Below are positions 7,292 to 16,169 of a stretch of 41,542 nt of DNA, one piece after another. Numbering within the stretch: the stretch's first letter is position 1; every line of letters begins with the position of its first letter. Under the pieces are notes generated by a model. The model made no database searches. It saw only the letters and a list, made by a program, of their open reading frames with translations, and was not told the DNA's origin. Both the position numbers and the translations under genes were made by a program. This DNA comes from Thermoprotei archaeon (GTDB taxonomy: Archaea; Thermoproteota; Thermoprotei; QMSL01), in the NCBI GenBank assembly GCA_003650925.1, contig QMSP01000017.1:1-41542 (forward strand), given 5' to 3'.

Positions 7292-8268
7292 CGTACCTCC
7301 CTCTCTATCCTTATGTCTTCAAGAGCTTCACGACTTGCCTTATATGCTACTGACAAAAGAAAGCCACAGAGAGCCAGCCATCCGAGAACATTAATCTCTT
7401 TTGCCATTTGAAGTAAAGGGCCATTGAGGATGGACATTAATACAATGACACCTGTTGCCACACCTACTAATAGCAATCTTCTTAGAAAGGTTAGGGGTTC
7501 AGTTCTCGCAATGCAGCTCATATCCCATCCACTGAACACAGCCTGATATATTGAGCCCTTGTACTTGTAGTAGACCCACCAGATGGGTACTAAAAAGAGC
7601 CCAACATTTCTCAGCTCCTTTGTTGTACATGAGAAATACTCTATGCCCTCAGCTTTCTCAAGATATTGTTCCCTTACTATATCAACTGCATCCTCTCTCA
7701 TTCTACTGATGGCGTCTGTCTCATCTATCTCTGTGTTGAGTATCTTTAACCTCATCCTCATCCACTCATCCTCTTCAACATCAGCTAGTCTTCTACTAGC
7801 CACGTTTTCCTCACATACAAACTTCTTAACCAGCTCATCTATGCCGAGTCCTCCAATCTGCCTTCTACCTATGATGGGGACCTTGATAACTCTATCTATT
7901 CTCTCCTTGTATCTTGCCTTAACCCTCGTACTCTCCCCACCGATATTCCTTTCCTCATACCTATAGTACTCTACTTCCCCACTTACCTTAGCCTCTCCAA
8001 GCCATACTGGAATGTAGTAGCCTTCAAGATCTACGATGCTGATATCTCTTTTTAGCCTTCTTAGGTCAAAGTCCCTCTCTATGAGCTTATGAAAAGCCTT
8101 AACTGCATCCTCTCTTCTAAGGGAAGGCACTATGTAGACTCGCTTCAAGTCTAGGGTGCCTGAAATGATGTTAGGAAAGCCACAGTACTCACAGATGGCC
8201 ATTATGGTCTCAGGGCTTACTTCAAGAGGAGCGCCACATCTACTACATCTGTACTCCTCCGTAGCCAT
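7288..8268 (-). CDS. zinc-ribbon membrane protein A (YdjG-like)
   Basis: A CxxC zinc ribbon (CSRCGAPLE, then CEYCGFPN) opens the protein. About 200 soluble residues follow, including a repeated core (YKERIDRVIKVPIIGRRQIGG), a WWVYYKYKG segment and two hydrophobic helices near the C-terminus. I chose the ATG at 8268 (326 residues, MATEEYRC) because GGGGAG lies just upstream; an ATG at 8298 has no ribosome binding site and adds ten residues. First gene of the operon. Protein B shows the same order of ribbon, soluble domain and two helices, which suggests they form a heteromeric anchor. The molecular activity is unknown. Confidence 0.7.
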   Translation of the reverse strand: MATEEYRCSRCGAPLEVSPETIMAICEYCGFPNIISGTLDLKRVYIVPSLRREDAVKAFHKLIERDFDLRRLKRDISIVDLEGYYIPVWLGEAKVSGEVEYYRYEERNIGGESTRVKARYKERIDRVIKVPIIGRRQIGGLGIDELVKKFVCEENVASRRLADVEEDEWMRMRLKILNTEIDETDAISRMREDAVDIVREQYLEKAEGIEYFSCTTKELRNVGLFLVPIWWVYYKYKGSIYQAVFSGWDMSCIARTEPLTFLRRLLLVGVATGVIVLMSILNGPLLQMAKEINVLGWLALCGFLLSVAYKASREALEDIRIEREVR

Positions 8269-8395
8269 AAAGGTCTCCCCTTGGCACGCCCTCTTCATAG
8301 TTTAAGGCTTATCTACACCTCTTCATTAATAGCCTAGGGCTTAAGCTAATATTTGCATATCTCTTCAGATTACCATGCTGCAGAGGTGAGCTCTG

Positions 8396-9148
8396 GTGAA
8401 GGAGTCGGTCAAAGTACTAGGCATTAATGGCTCACCAAGAAAGTATGGAAACACCTATAAGCTCCTAAGATTAGCCCTAGAAGCTGCTAAGATGGAAGGA
8501 GCTGATACAGAGCTAATCCATCTATACGACTATGAGATAAAGCCTTGCATAGGCTGCCTATGCGATGAGCAGACCATATGCCGATATCCCTGCGTAATAG
8601 AGGATGACATGCGTAGCATCTACGATATGATACTTGAAGCTCACGCCCTTATAATAGCCACTCCAGTGTATTGGTACTCTCCTTCAGCTGTCGTCAAGAA
8701 TTTCATAGATAGGCTCACAGCCTTTGAGAACATGATCACTATAAAGGAGTATGGTCGTAGCCTTCTTGAAGGGAAGGTCGCTGGCATCATTGCTTGTGGC
8801 AACGATAGTGGATGTATTCTAGCTATATCACAGCTCTATGCGATTCTAGTCTCCATGGGCCTATCCATACCTCCATGGGCACTTGCCTACTACAATAAAA
8901 TGGGAGATGTCTTAGAAGATGAAAACGCGGTCATAGATGCTATAAATGTAGGAAGGGTAGTAGTCATGATGGCCAGGAGTATCAGAGAAATTGATAAGTG
9001 GTATGATAGTGAGTGGGCTAGGAGAATGGCAGCTAAGCTGAAGGAGAACATAAGAAAGGAGGTGAATAACATGGCTAGAAAACAACTTCCTGAACGTGAG
9101 AAGACCTATAGGAAATTTCTTGCTGAGGATTCCTCTACGCAGCTATAA
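8396..9148 (+). CDS. iron-sulfur flavoprotein-like NAD(P)H:FMN reductase
   Basis: The 250-residue protein has the flavodoxin-like phosphate loop GSPRKYGNT (12-20) and the ATPVYWYSPSAVVKNFIDR segment that shapes the FMN site. Five cysteines at 51, 54, 56, 62 and 66 (CIGCLC..C...C) form a compact motif of the kind that binds a 4Fe-4S cluster in archaeal iron-sulfur flavoproteins; plain FMN reductases lack it. The GTG start follows GAGGTGAG by 5 nt. The last 50 residues are basic and helical. It probably moves electrons between a pyridine nucleotide or ferredoxin and an unknown acceptor. Neighbours give no clue to the partner. Confidence 0.78.
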   Translation: MKESVKVLGINGSPRKYGNTYKLLRLALEAAKMEGADTELIHLYDYEIKPCIGCLCDEQTICRYPCVIEDDMRSIYDMILEAHALIIATPVYWYSPSAVVKNFIDRLTAFENMITIKEYGRSLLEGKVAGIIACGNDSGCILAISQLYAILVSMGLSIPPWALAYYNKMGDVLEDENAVIDAINVGRVVVMMARSIREIDKWYDSEWARRMAAKLKENIRKEVNNMARKQLPEREKTYRKFLAEDSSTQL

Positions 9149-9153
9149 AGGTG

Positions 9154-9423
9154 CTAGCTCCTCAAGGCCCTTCTAATACGCCAAAGCCTGTACTCTATTA
9201 GCAATACGCCTATCAGGAATACTAAGATGAAGAAGGCAGTCATAAGGGCTAAGAACTCCCAAAAGGTGAAGGGTCTTCCAAATATTATGAAGTATACGGG
9301 GAGCTTGACCTTCACCTCAGTAACCTCCTGGCTTTTGACATTGACTACCATGGACAAGGTGCTCAAGACTAATAATGCCGTTAGCCCACAGAACAAGAAC
9401 TTGATACCCCACACCTCTCTCAT
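9154..9423 (-). CDS. small membrane protein with signal-like N-terminus, unknown
   Basis: Of 89 residues, 8-28 form a signal peptide or first membrane helix, about 30 residues (QEVTEVKVKLPVYFI) would lie outside, and 50-75 form a second helix followed by a basic tail (RLWRIRRALRS). A GAGGTGG site precedes the ATG. It converges with the flavoprotein gene (5-nt gap) and is divergent from the S9 peptidase. No family was recognised. Confidence 0.6.
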   Translation of the reverse strand: MREVWGIKFLFCGLTALLVLSTLSMVVNVKSQEVTEVKVKLPVYFIIFGRPFTFWEFLALMTAFFILVFLIGVLLIEYRLWRIRRALRS

Positions 9424-9528
9424 ATATCTTCCACCTCAGGTGATAGTGGCTAGTTGATTAATTTAAGCTTAACACTATGCCAACTCATTGCTGCATACAA
9501 GGTCCTTCAAGAATATTCGTCAGAGTAA

Positions 9529-9538
9529 GTATTAAAAA
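9529..9538 (+). promoter_or_regulatory. TATA box for the S9 peptidase gene
   Basis: TATTAAAAAG lies about 45 nt before the chosen ATG at 9579, leaving room for a short leader that contains the AGAGGAGA ribosome binding site at 9567-9573. Confidence 0.5.
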
Positions 9539-9578
9539 GCTCACTATGCTTCCAATCTTATATCAAGAGGAGAGCAGT

Positions 9579-11513
9579 ATGAAGAAGCCTGTTGAGATAG
9601 AGGACTTAGCTAGGTTTGTGTTCGTATCCAATGCTGACATATCGCCTGATGGAGAACACATTGCCTTCACCGTAACGAAGATAGACCTTGAAGCAGACGA
9701 CTACAAAAGCAACATATGGATTATCAACAGAAGAACTGAGGAGCTAAGAAGCCTAACTACAGGGCCTAAAGACTCCATTCCCCGCTGGTCACCAGATGGC
9801 AAGCACATTCTTTTCACCTCTGCAAGAACTTTCAAGCCTGGAGAGAGAGGTGGCGAGCTTTGGATCATACCAAAGGAGGGTGGTGAGCCTCGCCTAGTGG
9901 TTAAGATGAAGGGAGGAGTAGAGGATCCTAGATGGTCCCCTGATGGACGTCATGTAATATTCAGGTCATGGGTTGGCAAGGAGGAGAAGGACGTCAAAGT
10001 GATAAGGAGAATACCCTTCTGGTTTAATGGCGTCGGCTTCATTCACACTCTCAGAAAACACCTCTTCATAGTTGATGTAATGAGTGGTGAAGTGGAACAG
10101 CTCACGAAAGGCGAAATTGACGTAACACATGCAGCCTTTTCACACAAAGGCGACAGGATAGCCTATATAGCCAAGACTAGTGACATGAAGCCTATGGTGA
10201 GAGACCTATTCATCTTAGACCTCAAGAGTGGTGAAGTGGTTAAGCTTACTGAGAGTAATATGTGGATGGACTATGTATCATGGAGTCCCGATGATAAGTA
10301 CATCATCTTCAGAGGGAATGACCTCAAATATGGATTCTCCACCCACAATCACGTATGGATGATACCTTCAGAGGGAGGAGAAGTCGAGGACTTAATAAAA
10401 GATTTGGACAGAAACATAGAGAATGCTCTTAACAGTGATGTAAGAGTAAGATCCTTAAACAATGGCCCTGAGTGGCATGGAGACTACGTGTACTTCCTAG
10501 TGGCTGATGGTGCTAATGTACATCTATATAGGCTCAACATGAAGACTGGCGAAAGGGAAGTTGTTGTAGGAGGAGATAGGTCTGTGGAAGGGTTCAGTAT
10601 AGCCAAGGATATAGTTGCCTTCATAAGTATGACTGATACGGAGCTCTGTGAGGTATGGGTTAAAGATGAGAGAGGAGTGAGGAAGCTGACAGATTTCAAT
10701 GGGCCTATACTCAAGAGGCTCAAGATAGTCAAGCCTGAGAAGTTCACTTTCAAGGCTAGCGATGGCGTACCCATCGAGGGATGGATCATGAAGCCAGCTG
10801 ATTTTGAGGAAGGTAAGAAGTATCCTGCCATCCTAGAGATTCATGGAGGTCCCATGACTGCCTATGGTCATGCATTCATGCATGAGTTCCAACTACTGGC
10901 TTCTAAGGGATATGTAGTAATCTACACCAATCCCCGTGGAAGTGATGGTTATTCCCAGGAGTTCAAGGATATAAGAAGGAAGTATGGTGATAGAGACTAT
11001 CAAGATCTCATGGAGGCTGTAGACTACGTGGTATCTCACTACGACTTCATAGACCCCAACCGTATAGGCGTCATAGGAGGATCCTATGGAGGCTTCATGG
11101 TCAACTGGATCGTAGGCCATACCGATAGGTTCAAAGCTGCGATAACATGCCGCTCTATATGCAACTGGATATCTGACTTTGGAACAACTGACATAGGATA
11201 CTACTTCAACCCTGATCAGATAGGCGGCACTCCATGGGATAATGAGGAGGAGTATTTGAAGCGCTCACCCATCAGGTATGCGAAGAACGTCAAAACACCT
11301 CTCTTGATAATACATAGCATAGAAGACTATAGATGTTGGCTTGATCAAGCGTTGCAGATGTTCACTGCTTTGAAGTTCCTAGGCAAGGAAGTAGAGCTTG
11401 TGCTCTTCCCTGGAGAGAATCATGACCTATCCAGAACTGGAAAGCCGAAGCATAGAGTAGAAAGGCTTAGGCACATAGTTAGATGGTTTGACAAACATTT
11501 AAAAGGCGATTAG
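9579..11513 (+). CDS. S9-family serine peptidase (acylaminoacyl-peptidase-like)
   Basis: The protein of 644 residues has an N-terminal beta-propeller with repeated SPDG motifs (ISPDGEHIAF, WSPDGKHILF, WSPDGRHVIF, WSPDDKYIIF) up to about residue 370, then an alpha/beta-hydrolase domain. The triad is visible as S502 in GGSYGG, D583 in HSIEDYR and H615 in ENHDL; the oxyanion region HGGP precedes it. This is the order in prolyl oligopeptidases and acylaminoacyl-peptidases, which cut short peptides in the cytosol. I chose the ATG at 9579 because AGAGGAGA lies upstream and the family pattern begins there; the open frame extends 34 codons further up without support. No signal peptide, so cytosolic peptide turnover is likely. 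Confidence 0.9.
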   Translation: MKKPVEIEDLARFVFVSNADISPDGEHIAFTVTKIDLEADDYKSNIWIINRRTEELRSLTTGPKDSIPRWSPDGKHILFTSARTFKPGERGGELWIIPKEGGEPRLVVKMKGGVEDPRWSPDGRHVIFRSWVGKEEKDVKVIRRIPFWFNGVGFIHTLRKHLFIVDVMSGEVEQLTKGEIDVTHAAFSHKGDRIAYIAKTSDMKPMVRDLFILDLKSGEVVKLTESNMWMDYVSWSPDDKYIIFRGNDLKYGFSTHNHVWMIPSEGGEVEDLIKDLDRNIENALNSDVRVRSLNNGPEWHGDYVYFLVADGANVHLYRLNMKTGEREVVVGGDRSVEGFSIAKDIVAFISMTDTELCEVWVKDERGVRKLTDFNGPILKRLKIVKPEKFTFKASDGVPIEGWIMKPADFEEGKKYPAILEIHGGPMTAYGHAFMHEFQLLASKGYVVIYTNPRGSDGYSQEFKDIRRKYGDRDYQDLMEAVDYVVSHYDFIDPNRIGVIGGSYGGFMVNWIVGHTDRFKAAITCRSICNWISDFGTTDIGYYFNPDQIGGTPWDNEEEYLKRSPIRYAKNVKTPLLIIHSIEDYRCWLDQALQMFTALKFLGKEVELVLFPGENHDLSRTGKPKHRVERLRHIVRWFDKHLKGD

Positions 11514-11530
11514 TTCCTCATTAGAATCAA

Positions 11531-11800
11531 TCATATAATATTTTTGATCTCATCTGGGTCAAGCACTATCCATGACCCCTCTTTGTGATGCCAATCGTAA
11601 AGGCACCATCTATACACCTTGACCTGACGTCCCTTAAGGCCTTGAGGTAGCTCCCTCATCCCAAGCCCCCTCTTACTATAGCTCCTCAGCTCCACTATGA
11701 ACTCCCATAGCTCCCATCTATTTCCCTCATCATCTACCATGGTTTCTCCTAGAGGCCTGGCATGGACAATTACTCCTCTGATAGGCCTCTTTCCCCTCAT
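11531..11800 (-). CDS. small hypothetical protein
   Basis: This 89-residue protein is basic and Trp-rich (WELWEFIVELRSYSKRG, YRWCLYDWHH), with a likely all-beta fold; RGVIVHARPLGETMVDDEG looks like an OB-like start but I cannot confirm a family. AGGAGAG precedes the ATG. It lies 40 nt downstream of the PHP-NDT gene on the same strand and may be the last gene of that operon. It converges with the S9 peptidase. Confidence 0.55.
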   Translation of the reverse strand: MRGKRPIRGVIVHARPLGETMVDDEGNRWELWEFIVELRSYSKRGLGMRELPQGLKGRQVKVYRWCLYDWHHKEGSWIVLDPDEIKNII

Positions 11801-11839
11801 AATAGCTCTCCTGATATTATGTCTGAAGGCTGGTCCCTT

Positions 11840-12889
11840 TTATCTCTTCTTTGAGTACACGAGAAGCTTCTTGAGCATATCTCTAAGTTCATCTAGGTCT
11901 TCATACTCAATCTCTATGACCATGGGGGCGCCCAAGACCATATACGACACCTTAGCGTCTCTTCTATAGACTGCTATAACAGGCTTTTTCCTCACTATTG
12001 CATACATAATCTCCGCTCCAACTCCATGACTTGGTGTAGAGACTTCAGCTATGACTAGGTCGCTTTTATCTATGGTGTTGAGATCTCTCAGGTATACTTC
12101 CTCAGGAGATAGCTCTCTGCTGGGCCCCATTGCAACCCATGGAGAGGTTACGACTATACCTAGCGACTCCACTATATTGACTATTGCACGATTGAAGTCC
12201 AAGTCGCTGCTATGAATTATGGGCATGGAGACATAGGCCCTCAATCTCCTCTTTAGCCTCATGAGCTTGACGAAGAGGCTAAGGAGATGGCCTATAGGAG
12301 GTCTAGGTCTGTATACCGCCTTTGTTTTTCCCATCTTAACATCCTTATAGAAGTCCTCTTCACTAGCTCCTGGCGCCACTGTATAAGCCGTTCCAACTTC
12401 AAAATCAAAGTGAGCATCGCTTCCTGCAATCATAGCCTTTCCATAGTCCTCTGCTAGTTTAAATCCTAGTTTCATCCATGGCATCCTGAGTGTCCTACCA
12501 TTATATACCTCTATCCCATCAACTCTACGGGCTATAAGCCTTAGCTTTGCTAGGCTGGCTTTGTGGGCTCTAGGAAATTGATCAGGATGTGCCAAAATGG
12601 AAAGTCCTCCTCTCTCCTTTATCTCATCTATAGCCTCCATGGCATCTGATGTTCTTATGTCCTCCTCCACAAAGAGCCCTACTATGTGGCCAACATCAGT
12701 ACTTAGCTCCACGCCTGGAATTATCACTATGTTTTCTCTTGGCACGCACTTGAAGGCTCCTGCAAGATCATGATCAAGCACTACAGCACCATCTAATCCC
12801 TTCCTCCTGAGAATTTTCGGCATGTTGCTAGGGCGTATCATGGCATCTATTGAAAATATCGTGTGCACGTGTGTATCTATTTTCAGCAT
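11840..12889 (-). CDS. PHP phosphoesterase fused to a nucleoside 2-deoxyribosyltransferase-like domain
   Basis: Residues 1-215 of 349 form a PHP domain with the metal ligands DTHVHT (5-10), LDHD (38-41), the HPD after ILA and GSDAH, so the metal centre appears intact. Residues 225-349 resemble the nucleoside 2-deoxyribosyltransferase/DNPH1 (Rcl) family: an N-terminal strand YVSMPI, then IAEVSTPSHGVGAEIMYA, whose Glu after GVGA corresponds to the catalytic nucleophile, and KKPVIAVY. The start at 12889 follows GGGGGAG; a longer reading from 12940 has no site. It overlaps the UbiA-like gene by 7 nt. The pairing suggests hydrolysis of a phosphate ester together with cleavage of a (deoxy)ribosyl bond, which is inferred. 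Confidence 0.75.
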   Translation of the reverse strand: MLKIDTHVHTIFSIDAMIRPSNMPKILRRKGLDGAVVLDHDLAGAFKCVPRENIVIIPGVELSTDVGHIVGLFVEEDIRTSDAMEAIDEIKERGGLSILAHPDQFPRAHKASLAKLRLIARRVDGIEVYNGRTLRMPWMKLGFKLAEDYGKAMIAGSDAHFDFEVGTAYTVAPGASEEDFYKDVKMGKTKAVYRPRPPIGHLLSLFVKLMRLKRRLRAYVSMPIIHSSDLDFNRAIVNIVESLGIVVTSPWVAMGPSRELSPEEVYLRDLNTIDKSDLVIAEVSTPSHGVGAEIMYAIVRKKPVIAVYRRDAKVSYMVLGAPMVIEIEYEDLDELRDMLKKLLVYSKKR

Positions 12890-13770
12890 ACTCCCCCTCT
12901 TGGAATTGCATAGAGCAGTGTAAGTACCATCAACAGCCATAGGAGCAGCGCTGACAAGAGTGGATGGTCTTTGTAGAGCTTCTCCATAGACCTTGCTATG
13001 GGACTTTTCGAGTAGACTAGGTATAGGTACCTCATGACTATGTATATGACTAAGGGTACAGTTATTATGAGCCTACAATCGCCTATGGGGGAGTATATCG
13101 AATACATGGAGTAGGTCATTATTACCGAGGTGGAGATCATGATGAGGAGCATATCCATCAACTCCTTAGTGTAGGCTTTATAGACCCCTCTGTGTATGAT
13201 CGCACTATCTCCAAGCACTTCAAGCTCAGCCCTTCTCTTACCAAGAGAGAGCATGAGAGCGACAAGGAATATGCCAAGGAAGAGCCATGGACTTATTCTA
13301 ACTCGAATAGCTACTGCCCCAGCTACAGTCCTGAGCACATAGTTAAATCCTATGATGATGACATCTATCAATGGAATTTCGCGAAACACAAAATTGTACA
13401 GCTGGCCTAGTGCTAGGAATGCTAACAACGTAATACTAAAGCTCCTGCCCAAGCACCATCCCATGATAAGGGATAGTATCGAAAGAGCTAGTGCTAAAGC
13501 CAGAGCTTCCCATAGCTTAACTTCTCCTGAGGGAAGAGGTCTCATCCTCTTCTCAGGATGAAGCTTGTCCCTCTCAAGGTCTTTTATGTCATTAATTATG
13601 TAGTTTACGCTTGAGGCTAGACAGAGGGACGTGAAGGCTATGAGGCAGGGAGAGTACAGCTCAATATTCATAGCATTTAAAGAGAATATCAGTGGGACGA
13701 ACACAAGTAGGTTTTTGTACCACTGATATGGCCTCATGAGTCGTAGTATGCAGAGTATGTGTCGTCTCAT
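12883..13770 (-). CDS. UbiA-family prenyltransferase, decaprenyl-phosphate phosphoribosyltransferase-like
   Basis: The 295-residue membrane protein has about eight or nine hydrophobic helices. Its first Asp-rich motif NDIKDLERDKLHPEKRMRP (60-78) binds Mg and pyrophosphate in UbiA enzymes. The opening RPYQWYKNLLVFVPLIFS and the later SLGKRRAEL match the subgroup of mycobacterial Rv3806c, which moves 5-phosphoribose from PRPP onto polyprenyl phosphate rather than prenylating an aromatic ring. Other UbiA enzymes (lipid or quinone synthesis) remain possible. It overlaps the GT-C-like gene by 4 nt and the PHP-NDT gene by 7 nt, so the three are co-translated. A polyprenyl-phosphate-pentose donor for the neighbouring membrane enzyme is a reasonable inference. 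Confidence 0.75.
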   Translation of the reverse strand: MRRHILCILRLMRPYQWYKNLLVFVPLIFSLNAMNIELYSPCLIAFTSLCLASSVNYIINDIKDLERDKLHPEKRMRPLPSGEVKLWEALALALALSILSLIMGWCLGRSFSITLLAFLALGQLYNFVFREIPLIDVIIIGFNYVLRTVAGAVAIRVRISPWLFLGIFLVALMLSLGKRRAELEVLGDSAIIHRGVYKAYTKELMDMLLIMISTSVIMTYSMYSIYSPIGDCRLIITVPLVIYIVMRYLYLVYSKSPIARSMEKLYKDHPLLSALLLWLLMVLTLLYAIPRGGVC

Positions 13771-16094
13771 CTTCTTCTCCTCCGTACTATACTGTAGACA
13801 AACGCTGTTGCTGTTGCTATCATAAGCACTATCATGGCTATTGACGTTATGGTATCTCCATAAGTCCTTCTATTAAATCTAAGCGTTACATCGTTCATAC
13901 CCTTTCTGATCTTGACTTTCATAAAGGGTAGTTTATAATTATAGAAGAGAGCTTCTCCATCAGGCACAACTACCACTGATGGTATTAAAGGATTGTACTC
14001 CTCGATATCAACCTCCTCTCCACTCACATAGCAATGCCATCCTGGATACTTAATCATCCTTATCAGCAGCCATCCATCATCCTCCGCCATGACCTTGATC
14101 CTCAAAATGTTAGGCGCATACTCAAGGATCTGAACGCTTCCATTACAAGTGACCTCTATGATGGGATTCAGCTCTTTCGCTCTATATATTGAGAACTCGT
14201 CTATGTCCTTGACCTTCACGAAGTCCTCTAAGTGATCGAGAATGGTCTTAAGCCTCTCATCGAATACTATGAAGTAGGATATGCCTAGCTCTTGGGCCAT
14301 TCTGGAGACAAGCTCTGGCTTCCTCATGAGCTTGGATATATGCTGCCCAAGTATTATGTCGGTCTCAGTATTAGCTAGTGGATGTGTTATGTATCTAGTC
14401 CCCACAACACCGCCTACTATGGGCTTCTTAGCTATGTAGGAAACTAGATAGAAGTAATGAGACACGGGATATCGCTTCCAATCCCCTAGTTTGAAGAGTG
14501 TATCTTGGAGAAATATGTATGTATTCTGCGTTGTATTCTCTTCAACCCATTTTATCACTGTCTGCAGAGTATGATAGCCCGGGAAGTCCTTATCAAGCTT
14601 AAATACTATGTCCTTTGACAAGGGGTAGTCTATATCAGTGTTGTCAATCTGAGCAGATAGGTTCACATTTATCACAAGGAAAAGTAGGAACATAATCCCT
14701 ATGCTTCCCAAGCTTCTCTCAGCGCTCTTCTTACTTCGAATGAGCTTAAGAGAAGCGTTTACTACGAATGAGAGACCAAGAGCGCTTAGGCCCATAAGTA
14801 AGGCACGAGCCAAAGCTCCAAACTTAGCATATCCATATTCCTTATAGTATGGGAGTATGTCTCCTAGGTTTATCTTCCACCACAGGAATTGGAATGTGTA
14901 GGTTCTAGGCCCTGTGCCTAGTAGTAGCAGAAGTATGGCGGAGGCTAGTAGCGAATAAGTAGCTACATCGCCAGTGCTTAGAGCAGCTACCAGGCACATC
15001 ACGTAGGCGTATAGTAGCCTTAACCCTAGGTAGCCATCATAGGGGTATAGAAGGCTCAACAGCATCATGCCCATTACAGAGATCAGGGATGCTATGGCAA
15101 CAGGTCTCATCTTCTTCTCAGTCTTCAGCACAGGAGCTACAATGCCAACTGGGAGAAATATGTAGTTTATCATTCCCATGGAGATCAGCACGTGGATATA
15201 GAGCCAAGGCCCCACTTCCCAAGTTATTGTCGGGAGATTGTGATAGGTCTTCATGGTTTCAAGAAGGGGTATCATCCAGAAGGCATCCAAGGCCAATGCC
15301 ATCGATACTGAGCATATGAAGAGTGCCATTAACCATGAAGTTTCTGCTAACATCTTCCTTATATTCCTTATATTCCTCTTAACGATGTCCATGAAGGATA
15401 TGAGGATGAATGTCAACAGTGAGAAGGCCAAACCTAGCGTCGCCATGACGTGAGATAGTAGTGAAAAAGCCATGACGGCACCACACCATAGGCTCAACAC
15501 AATTCCCCATACTCTGCTTCTAGCCCTTCTTCCGGCTTCAAAGAGGGCAAGGGCTAGTATAGCAAGCCCTATGCCCAGTCTGTGAGGCCACATTCCTATG
15601 TAGTAGACTTGCCTCAAGCCGGCATCAAGCCACTCTGACTCCTCATTAAACACTGTTAATAGCGACAGAGCAGCCAGAACTGCAGCTACCTTATCCCCTT
15701 TAATTACTCTAAGAAGAGCAAACATAGCAAGAGCAGGCAGGAGATATACTACAATAAGCGCTATCTTATACGTGAGAACTATGTCAAGCGCCTTGCCCAG
15801 CAAGTTATGGATAAAGGCTATGAGTATGTAAGCTCCTGGGTTGTAGTATTGGTTGAAGACCCATCCAAACATATTGTAAGGATCCCAACCCAAAATATTC
15901 AAAGAAGGGAGGAAGTATTCAGCAGTAAGATAACCATTAACAAGGTGAAAAGGATGATCCCATCCTGGCACGATGCCTTCTCTAAATATGGTCTTGAAGG
16001 ATGCAATCCCATATATGACGACTAGGATCAACAATAGATAGTCATATGATCTCTCTAGATAGGCAATGAATCGTCTTCCTTCCCTGCTCCTCAT
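13767..16094 (-). CDS. polytopic GT-C-like membrane protein (PTPS-related membrane family)
   Basis: The 775-residue protein has one N-terminal helix, then GWDHPFHLVNGYLTAEY in the first outer loop (D46 and H47, the usual place of the catalytic Asp in GT-C transferases), and about 12 further membrane segments to residue 470. A soluble outer domain follows (about 480-735), then a final helix and a basic end (RRRRR). WDPYNMFGWVFNQYYNPGAY is reminiscent of the 6-pyruvoyl-tetrahydropterin-synthase-related membrane family, itself thought to be GT-C-like. It would transfer a sugar from a polyprenyl-phosphate carrier outside the cell; donor and acceptor are unknown. First gene of the operon, divergent from the GH2-FtsX gene. 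Confidence 0.65.
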   Translation of the reverse strand: MRSREGRRFIAYLERSYDYLLLILVVIYGIASFKTIFREGIVPGWDHPFHLVNGYLTAEYFLPSLNILGWDPYNMFGWVFNQYYNPGAYILIAFIHNLLGKALDIVLTYKIALIVVYLLPALAMFALLRVIKGDKVAAVLAALSLLTVFNEESEWLDAGLRQVYYIGMWPHRLGIGLAILALALFEAGRRARSRVWGIVLSLWCGAVMAFSLLSHVMATLGLAFSLLTFILISFMDIVKRNIRNIRKMLAETSWLMALFICSVSMALALDAFWMIPLLETMKTYHNLPTITWEVGPWLYIHVLISMGMINYIFLPVGIVAPVLKTEKKMRPVAIASLISVMGMMLLSLLYPYDGYLGLRLLYAYVMCLVAALSTGDVATYSLLASAILLLLLGTGPRTYTFQFLWWKINLGDILPYYKEYGYAKFGALARALLMGLSALGLSFVVNASLKLIRSKKSAERSLGSIGIMFLLFLVINVNLSAQIDNTDIDYPLSKDIVFKLDKDFPGYHTLQTVIKWVEENTTQNTYIFLQDTLFKLGDWKRYPVSHYFYLVSYIAKKPIVGGVVGTRYITHPLANTETDIILGQHISKLMRKPELVSRMAQELGISYFIVFDERLKTILDHLEDFVKVKDIDEFSIYRAKELNPIIEVTCNGSVQILEYAPNILRIKVMAEDDGWLLIRMIKYPGWHCYVSGEEVDIEEYNPLIPSVVVVPDGEALFYNYKLPFMKVKIRKGMNDVTLRFNRRTYGDTITSIAMIVLMIATATAFVYSIVRRRRR

Positions 16095-16128
16095 GAAACT
16101 GTTCCCCTGATCTCTCTCAATGGAGAAA

Positions 16129-16139
16129 GTATAAAAAGA
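16129..16139. promoter_or_regulatory. shared TATA element between divergent genes
   Basis: AGTATAAAAAG can serve the GH2-FtsX gene (start 16170, GGTGAG at 16161-16166), and its complement CTTTTTATACT can serve the GT-C-like gene (start 16094). The 75-bp gap has no better candidate on either strand. Confidence 0.45.
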
Positions 16140-16169
16140 TACTTTATGTAATATGAAGTTGGTGAGCCG

